64,000 nucleotides of DNA. Origin: Commensalibacter melissae. GTDB lineage: Bacteria; Pseudomonadota; Alphaproteobacteria; Acetobacterales; Acetobacteraceae. The notes under the pieces were generated by a model, which saw only the letters and a program-made list of their open reading frames with translations, searched no databases and was not told the DNA's origin. The DNA lies in contig NZ_CP033087.1 of assembly GCF_003691365.1 (NCBI RefSeq), forward strand, positions 944,501 to 1,008,500, written 5' to 3'. Both the position numbers and the translations under genes were made by a program. This document shows positions 26,868-38,000 of this stretch, piece by piece (position 1 is the first letter of the stretch; each line of letters opens with the position of its first letter).

Positions 26868-27710
26868 TTAATACATCAATACAACAAAACCTATTATGCC
26901 TAATGCACAACAATAATATCCAAATGGTGTTAGAGCCCATTTCTCATTATTTTTGAAATATTTCATAAGAAATGCCGTGCTTAGAAGTGCTGTAATACAT
27001 CCGATGATTGTCGCAATACCCATATGTAAAATATTGTCAAAAGGAATTTGCTGTTTGTAGATTTTCCAGCTTTGATGAGCAGAAGCCGCCAAAATTACCG
27101 GAAGAGCCATTAGAAAGGAAAATCTTGCAGAATTTTCATGAGATAAATTTCGAATCAATCCAGACACAATGGTTGACCCCGAACGTGATATCCCAGGAAA
27201 GAAAGCCAGGCATTGAAATAATCCAATAAATAAAGCATCTTTGACTTTTAAGTCAGCTATTGCAATCGTTTTGTCTACCGATACATTTTTTCTGAGTTTA
27301 TCAACTATAAAAAGCATTATTCCGTTACATACCAAGAAAATTGACACTATATCGGGTGTCGAAAAAAGATTTCTGACTAATTTTTCAAAAAAGGCACCGA
27401 TGAATATTGCGGGTAAGGTGGCAACAATAAGCAGAGAAAAAATATAAAGACTTTGACGTTGTATTTCTTTTCCATCCTTCCCTAATGCACCCTTGAAAAG
27501 GGCACTCCAATCTTTCCAGAAAAATATTAGAAGAGCGAAAGCGGTGCCGAAATGAAGCATCACCATAAATGGCAAAAACGTTGGATCTTGAGCGTGAATT
27601 TGCCATCCTAGCAGAGCGGGGATTAAAACGGCATGACCAAGACTGCTGACAGGAAAAAGTTCCGTTGCACCTTGTAGAATGGCAATAAAAATGGCCTGAA
27701 GAAAAGACAT
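26868..27710 (-). CDS. uppP: undecaprenyl-diphosphate phosphatase
   Basis: Recycles undecaprenyl pyrophosphate to the monophosphate carrier used for peptidoglycan and surface glycans; members confer some bacitracin tolerance. BacA-family motif I reads QGATELFPVSSLGH (Glu17, Ser22 and Ser23 region), and motif II is PGISRSGSTIVSG. About eight hydrophobic segments fit 280 residues. The consensus E-x-(L/F)-P-(I/V)-SS is kept. It lies upstream of the sugar porter on the same strand, with about 90 bases between them. Confidence 0.94.
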   Translation of the reverse strand: MSFLQAIFIAILQGATELFPVSSLGHAVLIPALLGWQIHAQDPTFLPFMVMLHFGTAFALLIFFWKDWSALFKGALGKDGKEIQRQSLYIFSLLIVATLPAIFIGAFFEKLVRNLFSTPDIVSIFLVCNGIMLFIVDKLRKNVSVDKTIAIADLKVKDALFIGLFQCLAFFPGISRSGSTIVSGLIRNLSHENSARFSFLMALPVILAASAHQSWKIYKQQIPFDNILHMGIATIIGCITALLSTAFLMKYFKNNEKWALTPFGYYCCALGIIGFVVLMY

Positions 27711-27947
27711 GAGGTAACCTTTTTTCGATATTATAAATCGTTTAATATATTTTATCAGGCATTTTAAAAAATTAAATCATATAGTTATTGATCAATACGT
27801 ATTATTAGAAAATAATAATTCAGAGATTTAAGGGATCATGACAATTTCAAACATTGAAAATTAATAGTGTATTTTGACGTTTTATTTTATTTTTTAAAAT
27901 TATATTATTTATTGATGTTAGGTTGGAATGATAAAGGGTAGATGTTA

Positions 27948-28409
27948 ATGGTTAAACAAAGAAATGTTAGTGCATATATGGCTAGCACTTTTGTTTTGAT
28001 AATTGCTATCGGATTTTATGCATATTCTAGATTTATATTATTTGGAACCGGAGAGGATCGATATTCTATCGAAGCTCAATTTTTTTCTTCCAATACGGTT
28101 AACCCTGGTGGAAAGGTTATTTTATCGGGTATTCCAGTTGGGGTTATAAAATCCATCAATCTTAATAAAAAGACATTCATGTCCGAAGTTAAAATGGATA
28201 TTAACAAAAATATTCATTTGCCCACTGATAGTCAGTTTGTCATTTCATCAATCAGTATGACGGATGATGGCGTTATAATCATTAAACCAGGAAAAAACAG
28301 AGATTTTATCAAGGCTGGAAATAAAATCAGTAATACAATGCCTTATGTTAGTCTGGAACAGCAAATCAGTAATTATATTTTCGGAAGTATGAGTGTCGCA
28401 TCACAATAA
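27948..28409 (+). CDS. MlaD-like MCE domain protein
   Basis: A single-pass inner-membrane protein with one MCE domain, as in MlaD, the periplasmic substrate-binding ring of the phospholipid transporter Mla. A hydrophobic anchor spans residues about 10-28 (MASTFVLIIAIGFYAYSRF). The MCE fold follows: NPGGKVILSGIPVGVIKSI, then MDDGVIIIKPG-type strands and MPYVSLEQQI at the end. I chose the ATG at 27948 because the AGGG box is 9 bases away; the ATG at 27942 is only 3 bases from it. No mlaE, mlaF or mlaC gene lies beside it, so it is either a dispersed Mla component or has another partner. Confidence 0.72.
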   Translation: MVKQRNVSAYMASTFVLIIAIGFYAYSRFILFGTGEDRYSIEAQFFSSNTVNPGGKVILSGIPVGVIKSINLNKKTFMSEVKMDINKNIHLPTDSQFVISSISMTDDGVIIIKPGKNRDFIKAGNKISNTMPYVSLEQQISNYIFGSMSVASQ

Positions 28410-28453
28410 TAATGAATTGAATATTATTACTTGCAATGCGACGAATTTTCAAT

Positions 28454-29218
28454 TTATTTCTTGAGTTGATTCAATAAATCAAAATCTGTTCTTTCATATG
28501 TCAGAGGAGTGATTGAAATTGATTTATTATTGATGGCTTGTGTTTCCGTTCCTATTTTATCTTCCTTAATTGGTCTGTCAAAATTAAGCCAGAAATATTC
28601 GTTTTGTCGTAAATCTTTTCTTTTAACTGGAACAATATTCTCAATATATCCCAATCCTTGTGTCGTGTATTCTATTGTATTCACTTCATCATATTGGCAA
28701 TCGGGAAAATTGATGTTGATACACCCATTTTTTAAATTCTTTTTATGTTCTAAAATTTGTTCTATAATTTTTGCACCGAAATACTCCGCTGTATTCCATT
28801 TAACAGGATACCCATCTCTGAAATTCTGACTAAGAGCAATTGAAGGTATTCCCAATAAGGCACCTGTCATTGCTGCGCCAACAGTACCTGAAAATATGGT
28901 TTCAATACCAAGATTGCTTCCCCGATTCACGCCAGATAAAACCAGATCAGGACGTTGGGGTAAAATTTCTTGAATCCCCATTACAACACAATCACCCGGT
29001 GTACCGGATATTGCAAAATGATTATTTGATTTTTCCATTATGCGTAAAGGGTGATGAATACTTATAGATTGAGCAGTCCCGCTTTGATCCCGCTCTGGAG
29101 CAATAACCCAGATTGTCTTGGCAATTTTCGATGCTATGTTTTCCAGAATTTTTAAGCCAGGTGCATCAATGCCATCATCATTTGTTAAAAGAACATTATT
29201 TAATAGTTGAAAATTCAT
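28454..29218 (-). CDS. surE: 5'/3'-nucleotidase SurE
   Basis: Metal-dependent nucleoside-monophosphate phosphatase linked to stationary-phase survival. The metal and phosphate site is formed by LLTNDDGIDAPG (Asp14, Asp15), the serine in a SGTAQS segment, SGTPGDCV, and GVNRGSNLG with its ligand asparagine, followed by FSGTVGAAMTG. The 254-residue length is normal. In many proteobacteria surE neighbours pcm and nlpD, but here it stands alone between an MCE gene (convergent) and the TPS transporter operon. Confidence 0.95.
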   Translation of the reverse strand: MNFQLLNNVLLTNDDGIDAPGLKILENIASKIAKTIWVIAPERDQSGTAQSISIHHPLRIMEKSNNHFAISGTPGDCVVMGIQEILPQRPDLVLSGVNRGSNLGIETIFSGTVGAAMTGALLGIPSIALSQNFRDGYPVKWNTAEYFGAKIIEQILEHKKNLKNGCININFPDCQYDEVNTIEYTTQGLGYIENIVPVKRKDLRQNEYFWLNFDRPIKEDKIGTETQAINNKSISITPLTYERTDFDLLNQLKK

Positions 29219-29275
29219 TTTTAATCCGATTATTATCTATTCAATTTGAAAGAAATATTAACGGTAAAGGGTAAA

Positions 29276-29310
29276 TTATTTTATGGGTAAAAACCATACC
29301 CATAAAATGA
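29276..29310 (-). terminator. 12-bp perfect stem-loop after the TpsB gene
   Basis: Bases 29278-29289 (ATTTTATGGGTA) pair perfectly with 29297-29308 around a 7-base loop, with two more weak pairs outside. It begins 12 bases past the TpsB stop and separates it from surE on the same strand. The U-tract is poor, so termination efficiency is uncertain. Confidence 0.5.
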
Positions 29311-29320
29311 ATAGATCAAA

Positions 29321-31048
29321 TTACAGTCTGACACCGACATTAAAAAGTGCAATCCATCCTTCTGGAGGAAGACCCGCCGTTGTGAGTGCGTGTGTAAGGG
29401 AGGCGTTCCAGAATATATTGCCTGAGGATTTGCGAATACCGAAACCTGCACCGGCAAGGTTGCCTCCTTTTTCTGTTTTTGGCATATCGCTGTATGTAAA
29501 TACACCCCGTGTCATTCCGACATCGAGAATACCGTAGAGTTCGGTATTTTTAATCAGGGCGTTGCAGAAGAATTGATATCCGCCACAATCCATATTTTTT
29601 GTGGGAATGAACCATGAGAGGTCATTACGCATGTAAATTCCTGCATTTCCGATCATGGTTTGTTGCATAAAACCTCTGACCGTATAGGGTCCGCCAATTT
29701 GCATTTGCTCATTCGCATATTGGTTTTTAGTGCTATATTCCCCGTGGATGGAAGTATGCCACATAAAATTATCGACGATAGGTTGATATCCATCGATATC
29801 CAAACTTGGCTTTACATATTGCGTATGGGGATTATATCGACCTGAGTTATCGATCCAGGACTTTCCTCCCATTGCCCCCCCCAAACCAATTTTCATTCCG
29901 ACACTGACATACCATGTTCCACCCCAAAGATGCATTGACTCACTGGCATTAAGATTCAGGAAGGAGAGTTTTGCACTTTGCGTGTTCATTTTGGAATGAT
30001 TGAGATAACTGTCAAAGGATTTCAGCTCATAGGTAGCTTGTAATGTTGTAACACCGATGGAATTACGAGCGACAACTCTCGAGGCACCGATATGGAAATC
30101 TTTTTGGGTCGTATCGTATCGTCCTTGTCCTGGCCAGTTGAAATGTAGACGATAGAAATCGTCATAGCGATACCATCCTCCGAAGAATGTCCATGGTCCC
30201 AGAGGGATTGAGCCTTCAGCGGTAAAAAAGGAATTGTGTCCATCTCCCTGACGTGAATTGAGTGAATGATCATATTCTACAGTCCACATATCCAATAATC
30301 CGAAAAGGTCTTCGGCAGTAAGCATGGTTCGTCCGATAGTTCTTCCCGAATAGCTTTGTCCATTATTGTCAACTGTCAGCTGACCATGAAGAATGCCAGG
30401 ATCATGGGCATTGATTTTAACCACTGATGTGCCCGGTTTTTGCCCTGGTGCAATTTTCATTGTGGCAGCCCAGTCAGGCAGACGGTTCATCTGATCCATT
30501 CCCTGTTCCAGATCCCGCAGGTTTAAAATTCCGCCCTTAACCCATGGAAAAGCCATGGTTTCATGGTTTTTTGCAGACACTCCCTCGAATTGGAAGTCTG
30601 AAATTTTTCCATCCACCACAACAATATGCAATTGACCTGACTTGAGATCTTGTTGAGGCAGATAGGCCCGAGTTGTTACAAATCCATGATCAATATAGGC
30701 CTTGTTGAGCTTGTTTAGGACAGTATTCATATCATCAAGGGACATGCATTTGTTTTGCCATGGTCTAATGATATGGTTGACTGGCAGTTGTGAGAGGTTT
30801 TGTGTATTAACGACGATGATGGAATTGATATGCACACATGCCTTACCATGCAATGCAGGGGCCTGATCCTGGTTTACCTGTACATTGCTGGAGGGTGGAG
30901 GTAGGGTCTCCATTAAATGTTGTCGTTCTTTATGTTGCAGATATTGTTGATATTGATTAAGATTTTGTGCAAATCCCTGTATGTTTATAAAAAAAATACA
31001 GGGAAAGACGATTAAGAATAATCGTAGATATACAGCCTTAAAATTCAT
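29321..31048 (-). CDS. TpsB outer-membrane transporter (ShlB/FhaC/HecB family)
   Basis: Outer-membrane pore that secretes a TpsA exoprotein, here almost certainly the giant haemagglutinin divergently encoded at 32001. A signal peptide (LRLFLIVFPCIFFINIQGFAQ) is followed by a ShlB-type POTRA region near residues 65-165, with the paired cysteines CVHINSI ... NKCMSLDD. A second POTRA lies before a 16-strand barrel that covers the remainder. The conserved barrel-loop motif VRGF occurs in PYTVRGFMQQ near residue 450, and the protein ends in alternating strand residues (LFNVGVRL). Full length at 575 residues. It follows the IalB-like gene by 21 bases. Confidence 0.93.
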   Translation of the reverse strand: MNFKAVYLRLFLIVFPCIFFINIQGFAQNLNQYQQYLQHKERQHLMETLPPPSSNVQVNQDQAPALHGKACVHINSIIVVNTQNLSQLPVNHIIRPWQNKCMSLDDMNTVLNKLNKAYIDHGFVTTRAYLPQQDLKSGQLHIVVVDGKISDFQFEGVSAKNHETMAFPWVKGGILNLRDLEQGMDQMNRLPDWAATMKIAPGQKPGTSVVKINAHDPGILHGQLTVDNNGQSYSGRTIGRTMLTAEDLFGLLDMWTVEYDHSLNSRQGDGHNSFFTAEGSIPLGPWTFFGGWYRYDDFYRLHFNWPGQGRYDTTQKDFHIGASRVVARNSIGVTTLQATYELKSFDSYLNHSKMNTQSAKLSFLNLNASESMHLWGGTWYVSVGMKIGLGGAMGGKSWIDNSGRYNPHTQYVKPSLDIDGYQPIVDNFMWHTSIHGEYSTKNQYANEQMQIGGPYTVRGFMQQTMIGNAGIYMRNDLSWFIPTKNMDCGGYQFFCNALIKNTELYGILDVGMTRGVFTYSDMPKTEKGGNLAGAGFGIRKSSGNIFWNASLTHALTTAGLPPEGWIALFNVGVRL

Positions 31049-31069
31049 TTATCTTGTATCTGGACGGAA

Positions 31070-31687
31070 TTACGGATTTTTCTTGTTAACCATCTCATCC
31101 ATTGTTTTAAGAATGGAAGGAACATTATCAATATTAAAATTAATGGTTAATGTTGTTCCGTTGACGCGATGAATGACCAGATGGGCAAGTTTGTTTTTAG
31201 TCAATAGCTGTTGAAGGTCATTATCAATAACTTTGGTTGCGATACATCCGTTTGTCGTACAGGCAGCCCAAGGCAATTCGACAGGTTTTGCACGATCGAA
31301 AGTTAAATTGGCTGGACTTTGTAAAGAGAATCCAAGGGGAACAACCACTGTAAATTGAAAGGGTACAGGTTTTGACAAATCGTTACTTTGCTTAACTTTT
31401 TCCAACAAAAGAGAGGCGATAGGGCTTTGGCTGTTGTTAGGCCCTTTGGTTAATAGATTTTGTTGAGCGATACATCCCTGGGACACGGTTTTATTGTTCT
31501 GTTCCGCAGCGTTTGGATAGGCACAATGAATATCCCAGCTGCCTATTCTTTGATTTACGGTAATGGGAGAAATTGCAGAACTATTTTTACTATCAGATGC
31601 TTGTTTACTTGTTCTTTCTGCAGCGAATCCATGAGTGGAATTTAATAAAGCGATTGTAAGAGCGCTTAATAAAAGCAATTTATTCAT
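31070..31687 (-). CDS. invasion-associated locus B (IalB) family protein
   Basis: An exported protein of the IalB family, whose Bartonella founder aids erythrocyte invasion; the biochemical role is unclear. The start at 31687 gives a clean signal peptide (MNKLLLLSALTIALLNSTHGFAA) with AGG upstream; the frame is open to 31726 but without a good start. The mature part has the family pattern: IGSWDIHC near the start, a central QGCIAQQ, VVVPLGFSLQ, and the PWAACTTNGCIAT segment with paired cysteines. It is the first gene of a two-gene unit with TpsB, an arrangement I do not recognise from standard TPS loci, so it may assist exoprotein folding in the periplasm. Confidence 0.8.
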   Translation of the reverse strand: MNKLLLLSALTIALLNSTHGFAAERTSKQASDSKNSSAISPITVNQRIGSWDIHCAYPNAAEQNNKTVSQGCIAQQNLLTKGPNNSQSPIASLLLEKVKQSNDLSKPVPFQFTVVVPLGFSLQSPANLTFDRAKPVELPWAACTTNGCIATKVIDNDLQQLLTKNKLAHLVIHRVNGTTLTINFNIDNVPSILKTMDEMVNKKNP

Positions 31688-32000
31688 AAAAAACCTAACC
31701 TTAAAAATATTGACCACTATTCCCATAATTATTTATGGAAAATTGGTTTAAATAAAAAATAATAAACACTGAGTTATATTAAAAAAATAAAATTTTCATG
31801 GTTATAAAATTAAATAATACTAAAACTTATCAACGGTTTTCGATTATATATAAAATTATTCTTTTTAAAATACATTTTTAATAATTTTAAATAAAAAATT
31901 ATTGTTGCTTCGAGCTAAATTATATATATCATATCAAGCTTTGATTAATTCTTAGAATTTATTTTTAAATATTTATTTTAGTATTCCTATTAGGTACCCT
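31688..32000. promoter_or_regulatory. divergent AT-rich intergenic region between the IalB-TpsB operon and TpsA
   Basis: This 313-base region has no gene and must carry both promoters. A weak sigma-70-like pair, TTGTTG and TATATC with 17 bases between, occurs about 80-110 bases before the TpsA start. A short ATCAA-GCT-TTGAT inverted repeat lies just downstream of it. AGG six bases before the TpsA ATG is the ribosome-binding site. Nothing else stands out. Confidence 0.35.
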
Positions 32001-35000
32001 ATGTTTAAAACTAAATATAATCCCTTTTATATTTCTCGAATTTTGCTAATAAAACGTCTAAAATACACGATTGTGACGGGATTATTCTTGGGAGGGAACC
32101 TTTTTTCTACCTTTCCGGTTTATGCCGGGCCCAGGCCCGCTTCTAATATAGTGGTTGATCCAACAGCCCCGGTAAATAAACGGCCATCTATTGATGTAAC
32201 GAATAATGGAATTGATCAGATCAATATTGCACATCCCAATAATGCTGGTGTTTCACATAATCTTTTCAACCAGTATAACGTTAATGAATCTGGTCAGATT
32301 TTAAATAATTCGTCCACAATAACCAAGACAAAACTGGCTGGACAAATCACGGGCAATCCCAACCTGAATGATAATCATAATGCTAATTTGATTATTAATG
32401 AAGTGACTGGACGTTCTCCAACCAGATTGCTTGGATATACTGAAATCGCGGGTAAACAGGCTGCCCTGGTTATTGCCAATCCCAGCGGAATCACTTGTGC
32501 GGGGTGTGGATTTGTCAATACAACAAGAACCTCTCTTGCAACAGGTAAGACCCAGTTTGATCAGGAAGGCCACCTGCAGTCTATCAATATAAATGATGGA
32601 GAAGTGGCATTTGAAGGAAAAGGCGGGAATTTTGCCGAAGTTCCCGTTTTGGATATTATCAGCCGTAAAGTTAGGATTGAAGGACCTGTAAATGGTCAGG
32701 ATATTAAAATCACCGCAGGACGCAACATTTATGATTATGTAAATGGAACTGCAACGGCGCAAGAACCAGATAACAGTCAAAGACCAGAATTTGCTATTGA
32801 TACATCTGTGTTGGGCGGGATGACGGGCAATCATATTCAAATGATGGTTAACGAAAAGGGAGCCGGAGTCCGTGTAGATGGCCGTATGGCATCTACGGCT
32901 GGCGACATGCAGCTGACTGCTGATGGAAAATTGCTTATTAATGGTGAAATGTCAGCCCGCAACAATTTACATGCCAAAATTGATATTGTTGAAAATACAG
33001 GGACGATAGGGGCCGACAAACAGCTCTCTTTGCAGGCGAATTCCTTGACAAATTCTGGAAAGATTATTGCCAATGGAAATGATAGGAATCAACTTTCAAT
33101 CCGAGATAATCTAACAAATTCCGGATCGATTCTAAGTCAGGCAGAATTACAATTGACTGCGCAAAACATCAATAATACCCAATCAGGTATGATTAACTCC
33201 CAACAAAATCTTTTCCTGTCCGGCCATGATGTAGTGAATAATGGGCAAATGAATGCTGTGAATGGATCTTTACAGGGAATTTTTCAGGGGAATGTAACTA
33301 ATCATGGCACCCTTGTTTCCAACAATATGGTAAATCTTTCTACGGCTGGTCGTTTTGACAACAGTTCAGGCCAGATTGGCTCTCTGAACAAAGGGGATGT
33401 AACGGTTCATGGCGGGGATATCAATAACCAGTCCGGCCTGATCCGTACGGGTCAGGGGAATGTGTCATTGACAGGCTCCTCACTTGACAATGGCAATGGT
33501 TCTATCCTGACCACACAGGGGGATATCGGGGTTCAGGCAACGGGTAAGGTTGTCAACATGAATGGCCGGATAGGAACGCAGGCATCCGGGAATGTCAGGG
33601 TTTCCGCCTCTGGAGATATCAGTAATGATCATGGCCAGATAGTCACTCCCTCGGGTATTGTGGATATTGGTGGCAGACAGCTGAATAACGATAATGGCCA
33701 GATTGGCTCGAATGCGGGCAATGTTCATATAGAGTCTGACGGTTTGATGAACCGTTCAGGGATGATTCTGGCTGGCTCGGACAATGGCTTTGGGGATATT
33801 GTTTTTCATGGCGGTGACATTGAGAACAGCAATGGCGTTATCCAGGCGAGCTCAGGTGTTGTTGAGCTTGGAATGGGCAATTATACCGATACGGAGAAGG
33901 GACTGGTCTATGCCGGGAAGAGCCTTCAGGTCAATGCGGGCGGGAACATGGAGGTTTCGGGGAACATTCAGGCTCGGCAGGATCTGAGCCTTGTCGCGAA
34001 CAACCTTTCCCTGAATAACAAAGATGCCTCCATTAGCAGCTTGAACGGGGATGGAACACTTGCCATCGCCAATAGTCTTCTCAATGCGGGAAGTCTTTCT
34101 TTTATCAGGGGACGTTTAACACTTTCAGCGGGTTCATTTAAAAACCATGGTAATTTGATCAATGGAGAGGGTGAACTCCATGTTGATATTAATGGTGATC
34201 TCGACAATCAAAATGGTTCTTTGGTTACAAATGCTCATGATGCTGTTATTCAAGCCAAGGGCGATATTGACAATACGAATGGTCAGATTGGCGTTAAAAC
34301 GGATGGCAATGTTCAAATAAGGGGCCAGAAGCTGACCAATAAACAGGGTTTGATCCGCACGACCAATGGGAATATTTTACTGGATGTTGCTGGATTGGAC
34401 AACGGAAGCGCCTCTATACTGACAGACAATGGGACAGTCAATGTCCATTCCGGGGGCGATATTGACAATACTGGTGGCCAGATTGGTATAAAGACTTCTG
34501 GCAACCTGACCTTGAATGCCGGGGGAGATATCCGGAACAATCAGGGTCAGCTTGTCACGTCTGCGGGCAATGTTGAACTGTCCGGAAACACTCTTGACAA
34601 TACGAATGGTCAGGTTGGCAGTCTGAAAAACGGGAATTTAACTCTTGTCAGCAAAAATGATTTTATCAACAAGAATGGCAAGTTCATTACCCCTGCCGGT
34701 AATATTCAAATTACCAGTGGTAATTTCAATAACCAAAATGGTAATTTAATCACGAGTTCAGGGGATATTGTTTTTCATGGCGGTGACATTGAGAACAGCA
34801 ATGGCGTTATCCAGGCGAGCTCAGGTGTTGTTGAGCTTGGAATGGGCAATTATACCGATACGGAGAAGGGACTGGTCTATGCCGGGAAGAGCCTTCAGGT
34901 CAATGCGGGCGGGAACATGGAGGTTTCGGGGAACATTCAGGCTCGGCAGGATCTGAGCCTTGTCGCGAACAACCTTTCCCTGAATAACAAAGATGCCTCC

Positions 35001-38000
35001 ATTAGCAGCTTGAACGGGGATGGAACACTTGCCATCGCCAATAGTCTTCTCAATGCGGGAAACATATTTGTCTCGCAGGGCGTGTTGACAATCAAAGCTG
35101 GCTCCATGGATAACAGAAATCAGATAAATACGAATTCAGACAAACTAATGCTTGATATTCAAGGAGATATATTAAATCATTCAGGTAGTATCTTAACCAA
35201 GAATAATGATATTTCCCTAACGGCAAAAGGTAAAATTGACAACAGTTCAGGCCAGATTGGCTCTCTGAACAAAGGGGATGTAACGGTTCGTGGCGGGGAT
35301 ATCAATAACCAGTCCGGCCTGATCCGTACGGGTCAGGGGAATGTGTCATTGACAGGCTCCTCACTTGACAATGGCAATGGTTCTATCCTGACCACACAGG
35401 GGGATATCGGGGTTCAGGCAACGGGTAAGGTTGTCAACATGAATGGCCGGATAGGAACGCAGGCATCCGGGAATGTCAGGGTTTCCGCCTCTGGAGATAT
35501 CAGTAATGATCATGGCCAGATAGTCACTCCCTCGGGTATTGTGGATATTGGTGGCAGACAGCTGAATAACGATAATGGCCAGATTGGCTCGAATGCGGGC
35601 AATGTTCATATAGAGTCTGACGGTTTGATGAACCGTTCAGGGATGATTCTGGCTGGCTCGGACAATGGCTTTGGGGATATTGTTTTTCATGGCGGTGACA
35701 TTGAGAACAGCAATGGCGTTATCCAGGCGAGCTCAGGTGTTGTTGAGCTTGGAATGGGCAATTATACCGATACGGAGAAGGGACTGGTCTATGCCGGGAA
35801 GAGCCTTCAGGTCAATGCGGGCGGGAACATGGAGGTTTCGGGGAACATTCAGGCTCGGCAGGATCTGAGCCTTGTCGCGAACAACCTTTCCCTGAATAAC
35901 AAAGATGCCTCCATTAGCAGCTTGAACGGGGATGGAACACTTGCCATCGCCAATAGTCTTCTCAATGCGGGAAGTCTTTCTTTTATCAGGGGACGTTTAA
36001 CACTTTCAGCGGGTTCATTTAAAAACCATGGTAATTTGATCAATGGAGAGGGTGAACTCCATGTTGATATTAATGGTGATCTCGACAATCAAAATGGTTC
36101 TTTGGTTACAAATGCTCATGATGCTGTTATTCAAGCCAAGGGCGATATTGACAATACGAATGGTCAGATTGGCGTTAAAACGGATGGCAATGTTCAAATA
36201 AGGGGCCAGAAGCTGACCAATAAACAGGGTTTGATCCGCACGACCAATGGGAATATTTTACTGGATGTTGCTGGATTGGACAACGGAAGCGCCTCTATAC
36301 TGACAGACAATGGGACAGTCAATGTCCATTCCGGGGGCGATATTGACAATACTGGTGGCCAGATTGGTATAAAGACTTCTGGCAACCTGACCTTGAATGC
36401 CGGGGGAGATATCCGGAACAATCAGGGTCAGCTTGTCACGTCTGCGGGCAATGTTGAACTGTCCGGAAACACTCTTGACAATACGAATGGTCAGGTTGGC
36501 AGTCTGAAAAACGGGAATTTAACTCTTGTCAGCAAAAATGATTTTATCAACAAGAATGGCAAGTTCATTACCCCTGCCGGTAATATTCAAATTACCAGTG
36601 GTAATTTCAATAACCAAAATGGTAATTTAATCACGAGTTCAGGGGATATTGTTTTTCATGGCGGTGACATTGAGAACAGCAATGGCGTTATCCAGGCGAG
36701 CTCAGGTGTTGTTGAGCTTGGAATGGGCAATTATACCGATACGGAGAAGGGACTGGTCTATGCCGGGAAGAGCCTTCAGGTCAATGCGGGCGGGAACATG
36801 GAGGTTTCGGGGAACATTCAGGCTCGGCAGGATCTGAGCCTTGTCGCGAACAACCTTTCCCTGAATAACAAAGATGCCTCCATTAGCAGCTTGAACGGGG
36901 ATGGAACACTTGCCATCGCCAATAGTCTTCTCAATGCGGGAAACATATTTGTCTCGCAGGGCGTGTTGACAATCAAAGCTGGCTCCATGGATAACAGAAA
37001 TCAGATAAATACGAATTCAGACAAACTAATGCTTGATATTCAAGGAGATATATTAAATCATTCAGGTAGTATCTTAACCAAGAATAATGATATTTCCCTA
37101 ACGGCAAAAGGTAAAATTGACAACAGTTCAGGCCAGATTGGCTCTCTGAACAAAGGGGATGTAACGGTTCGTGGCGGGGATATCAATAACCAGTCCGGCC
37201 TGATCCGTACGGGTCAGGGGAATGTGTCATTGACAGGCTCCTCACTTGACAATGGCAATGGTTCTATCCTGACCACACAGGGGGATATCGGGGTTCAGGC
37301 AACGGGTAAGGTTGTCAACATGAATGGCCGGATAGGAACGCAGGCATCCGGGAATGTCAGGGTTTCCGCCTCTGGAGATATCAGTAATGATCATGGCCAG
37401 ATAGTCACTCCCTCGGGTATTGTGGATATTGGTGGCAGACAGCTGAATAACGATAATGGCCAGATTGGCTCGAATGCGGGCAATGTTCATATAGAGTCTG
37501 ACGGTTTGATGAACCGTTCAGGGATGATTCTGGCTGGCTCGGACAATGGCTTTGGGGATATTGTTTTTCATGGCGGTGACATTGAGAACAGCAATGGCGT
37601 TATCCAGGCGAGCTCAGGTGTTGTTGAGCTTGGAATGGGCAATTATACCGATACGGAGAAGGGACTGGTCTATGCCGGGAAGAGCCTTCAGGTCAATGCG
37701 GGCGGGAACATGGAGGTTTCGGGGAACATTCAGGCTCGGCAGGATCTGAGCCTTGTCGCGAACAACCTTTCCCTGAATAACAAAGATGCCTCCATTAGCA
37801 GCTTGAACGGGGATGGAACACTTGCCATCGCCAATAGTCTTCTCAATGCGGGAAGTCTTTACAGTTCTAAGGGTTATTTAAATTTATCGGCATCTTCTCT
37901 GTCCAATTCAGGTTCTATATTCGGTAAAACAGCAACGCAATTATTAATAGGCAATCTTTTAACTAATGAAGGTTCTCTTTCCGATACAGATAATACTTTA

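Noticed and set aside
31727-31990. A further gene in the TpsA leader
   Set aside because: All frames are short and AT-rich with many stops; no start with a ribosome site was found.
33355-37860. CRISPR-like or mobile-element repeats
   Set aside because: The repeats are long, adjacent, in-frame parts of one open reading frame, with no spacers, terminal inverted repeats or transposase.
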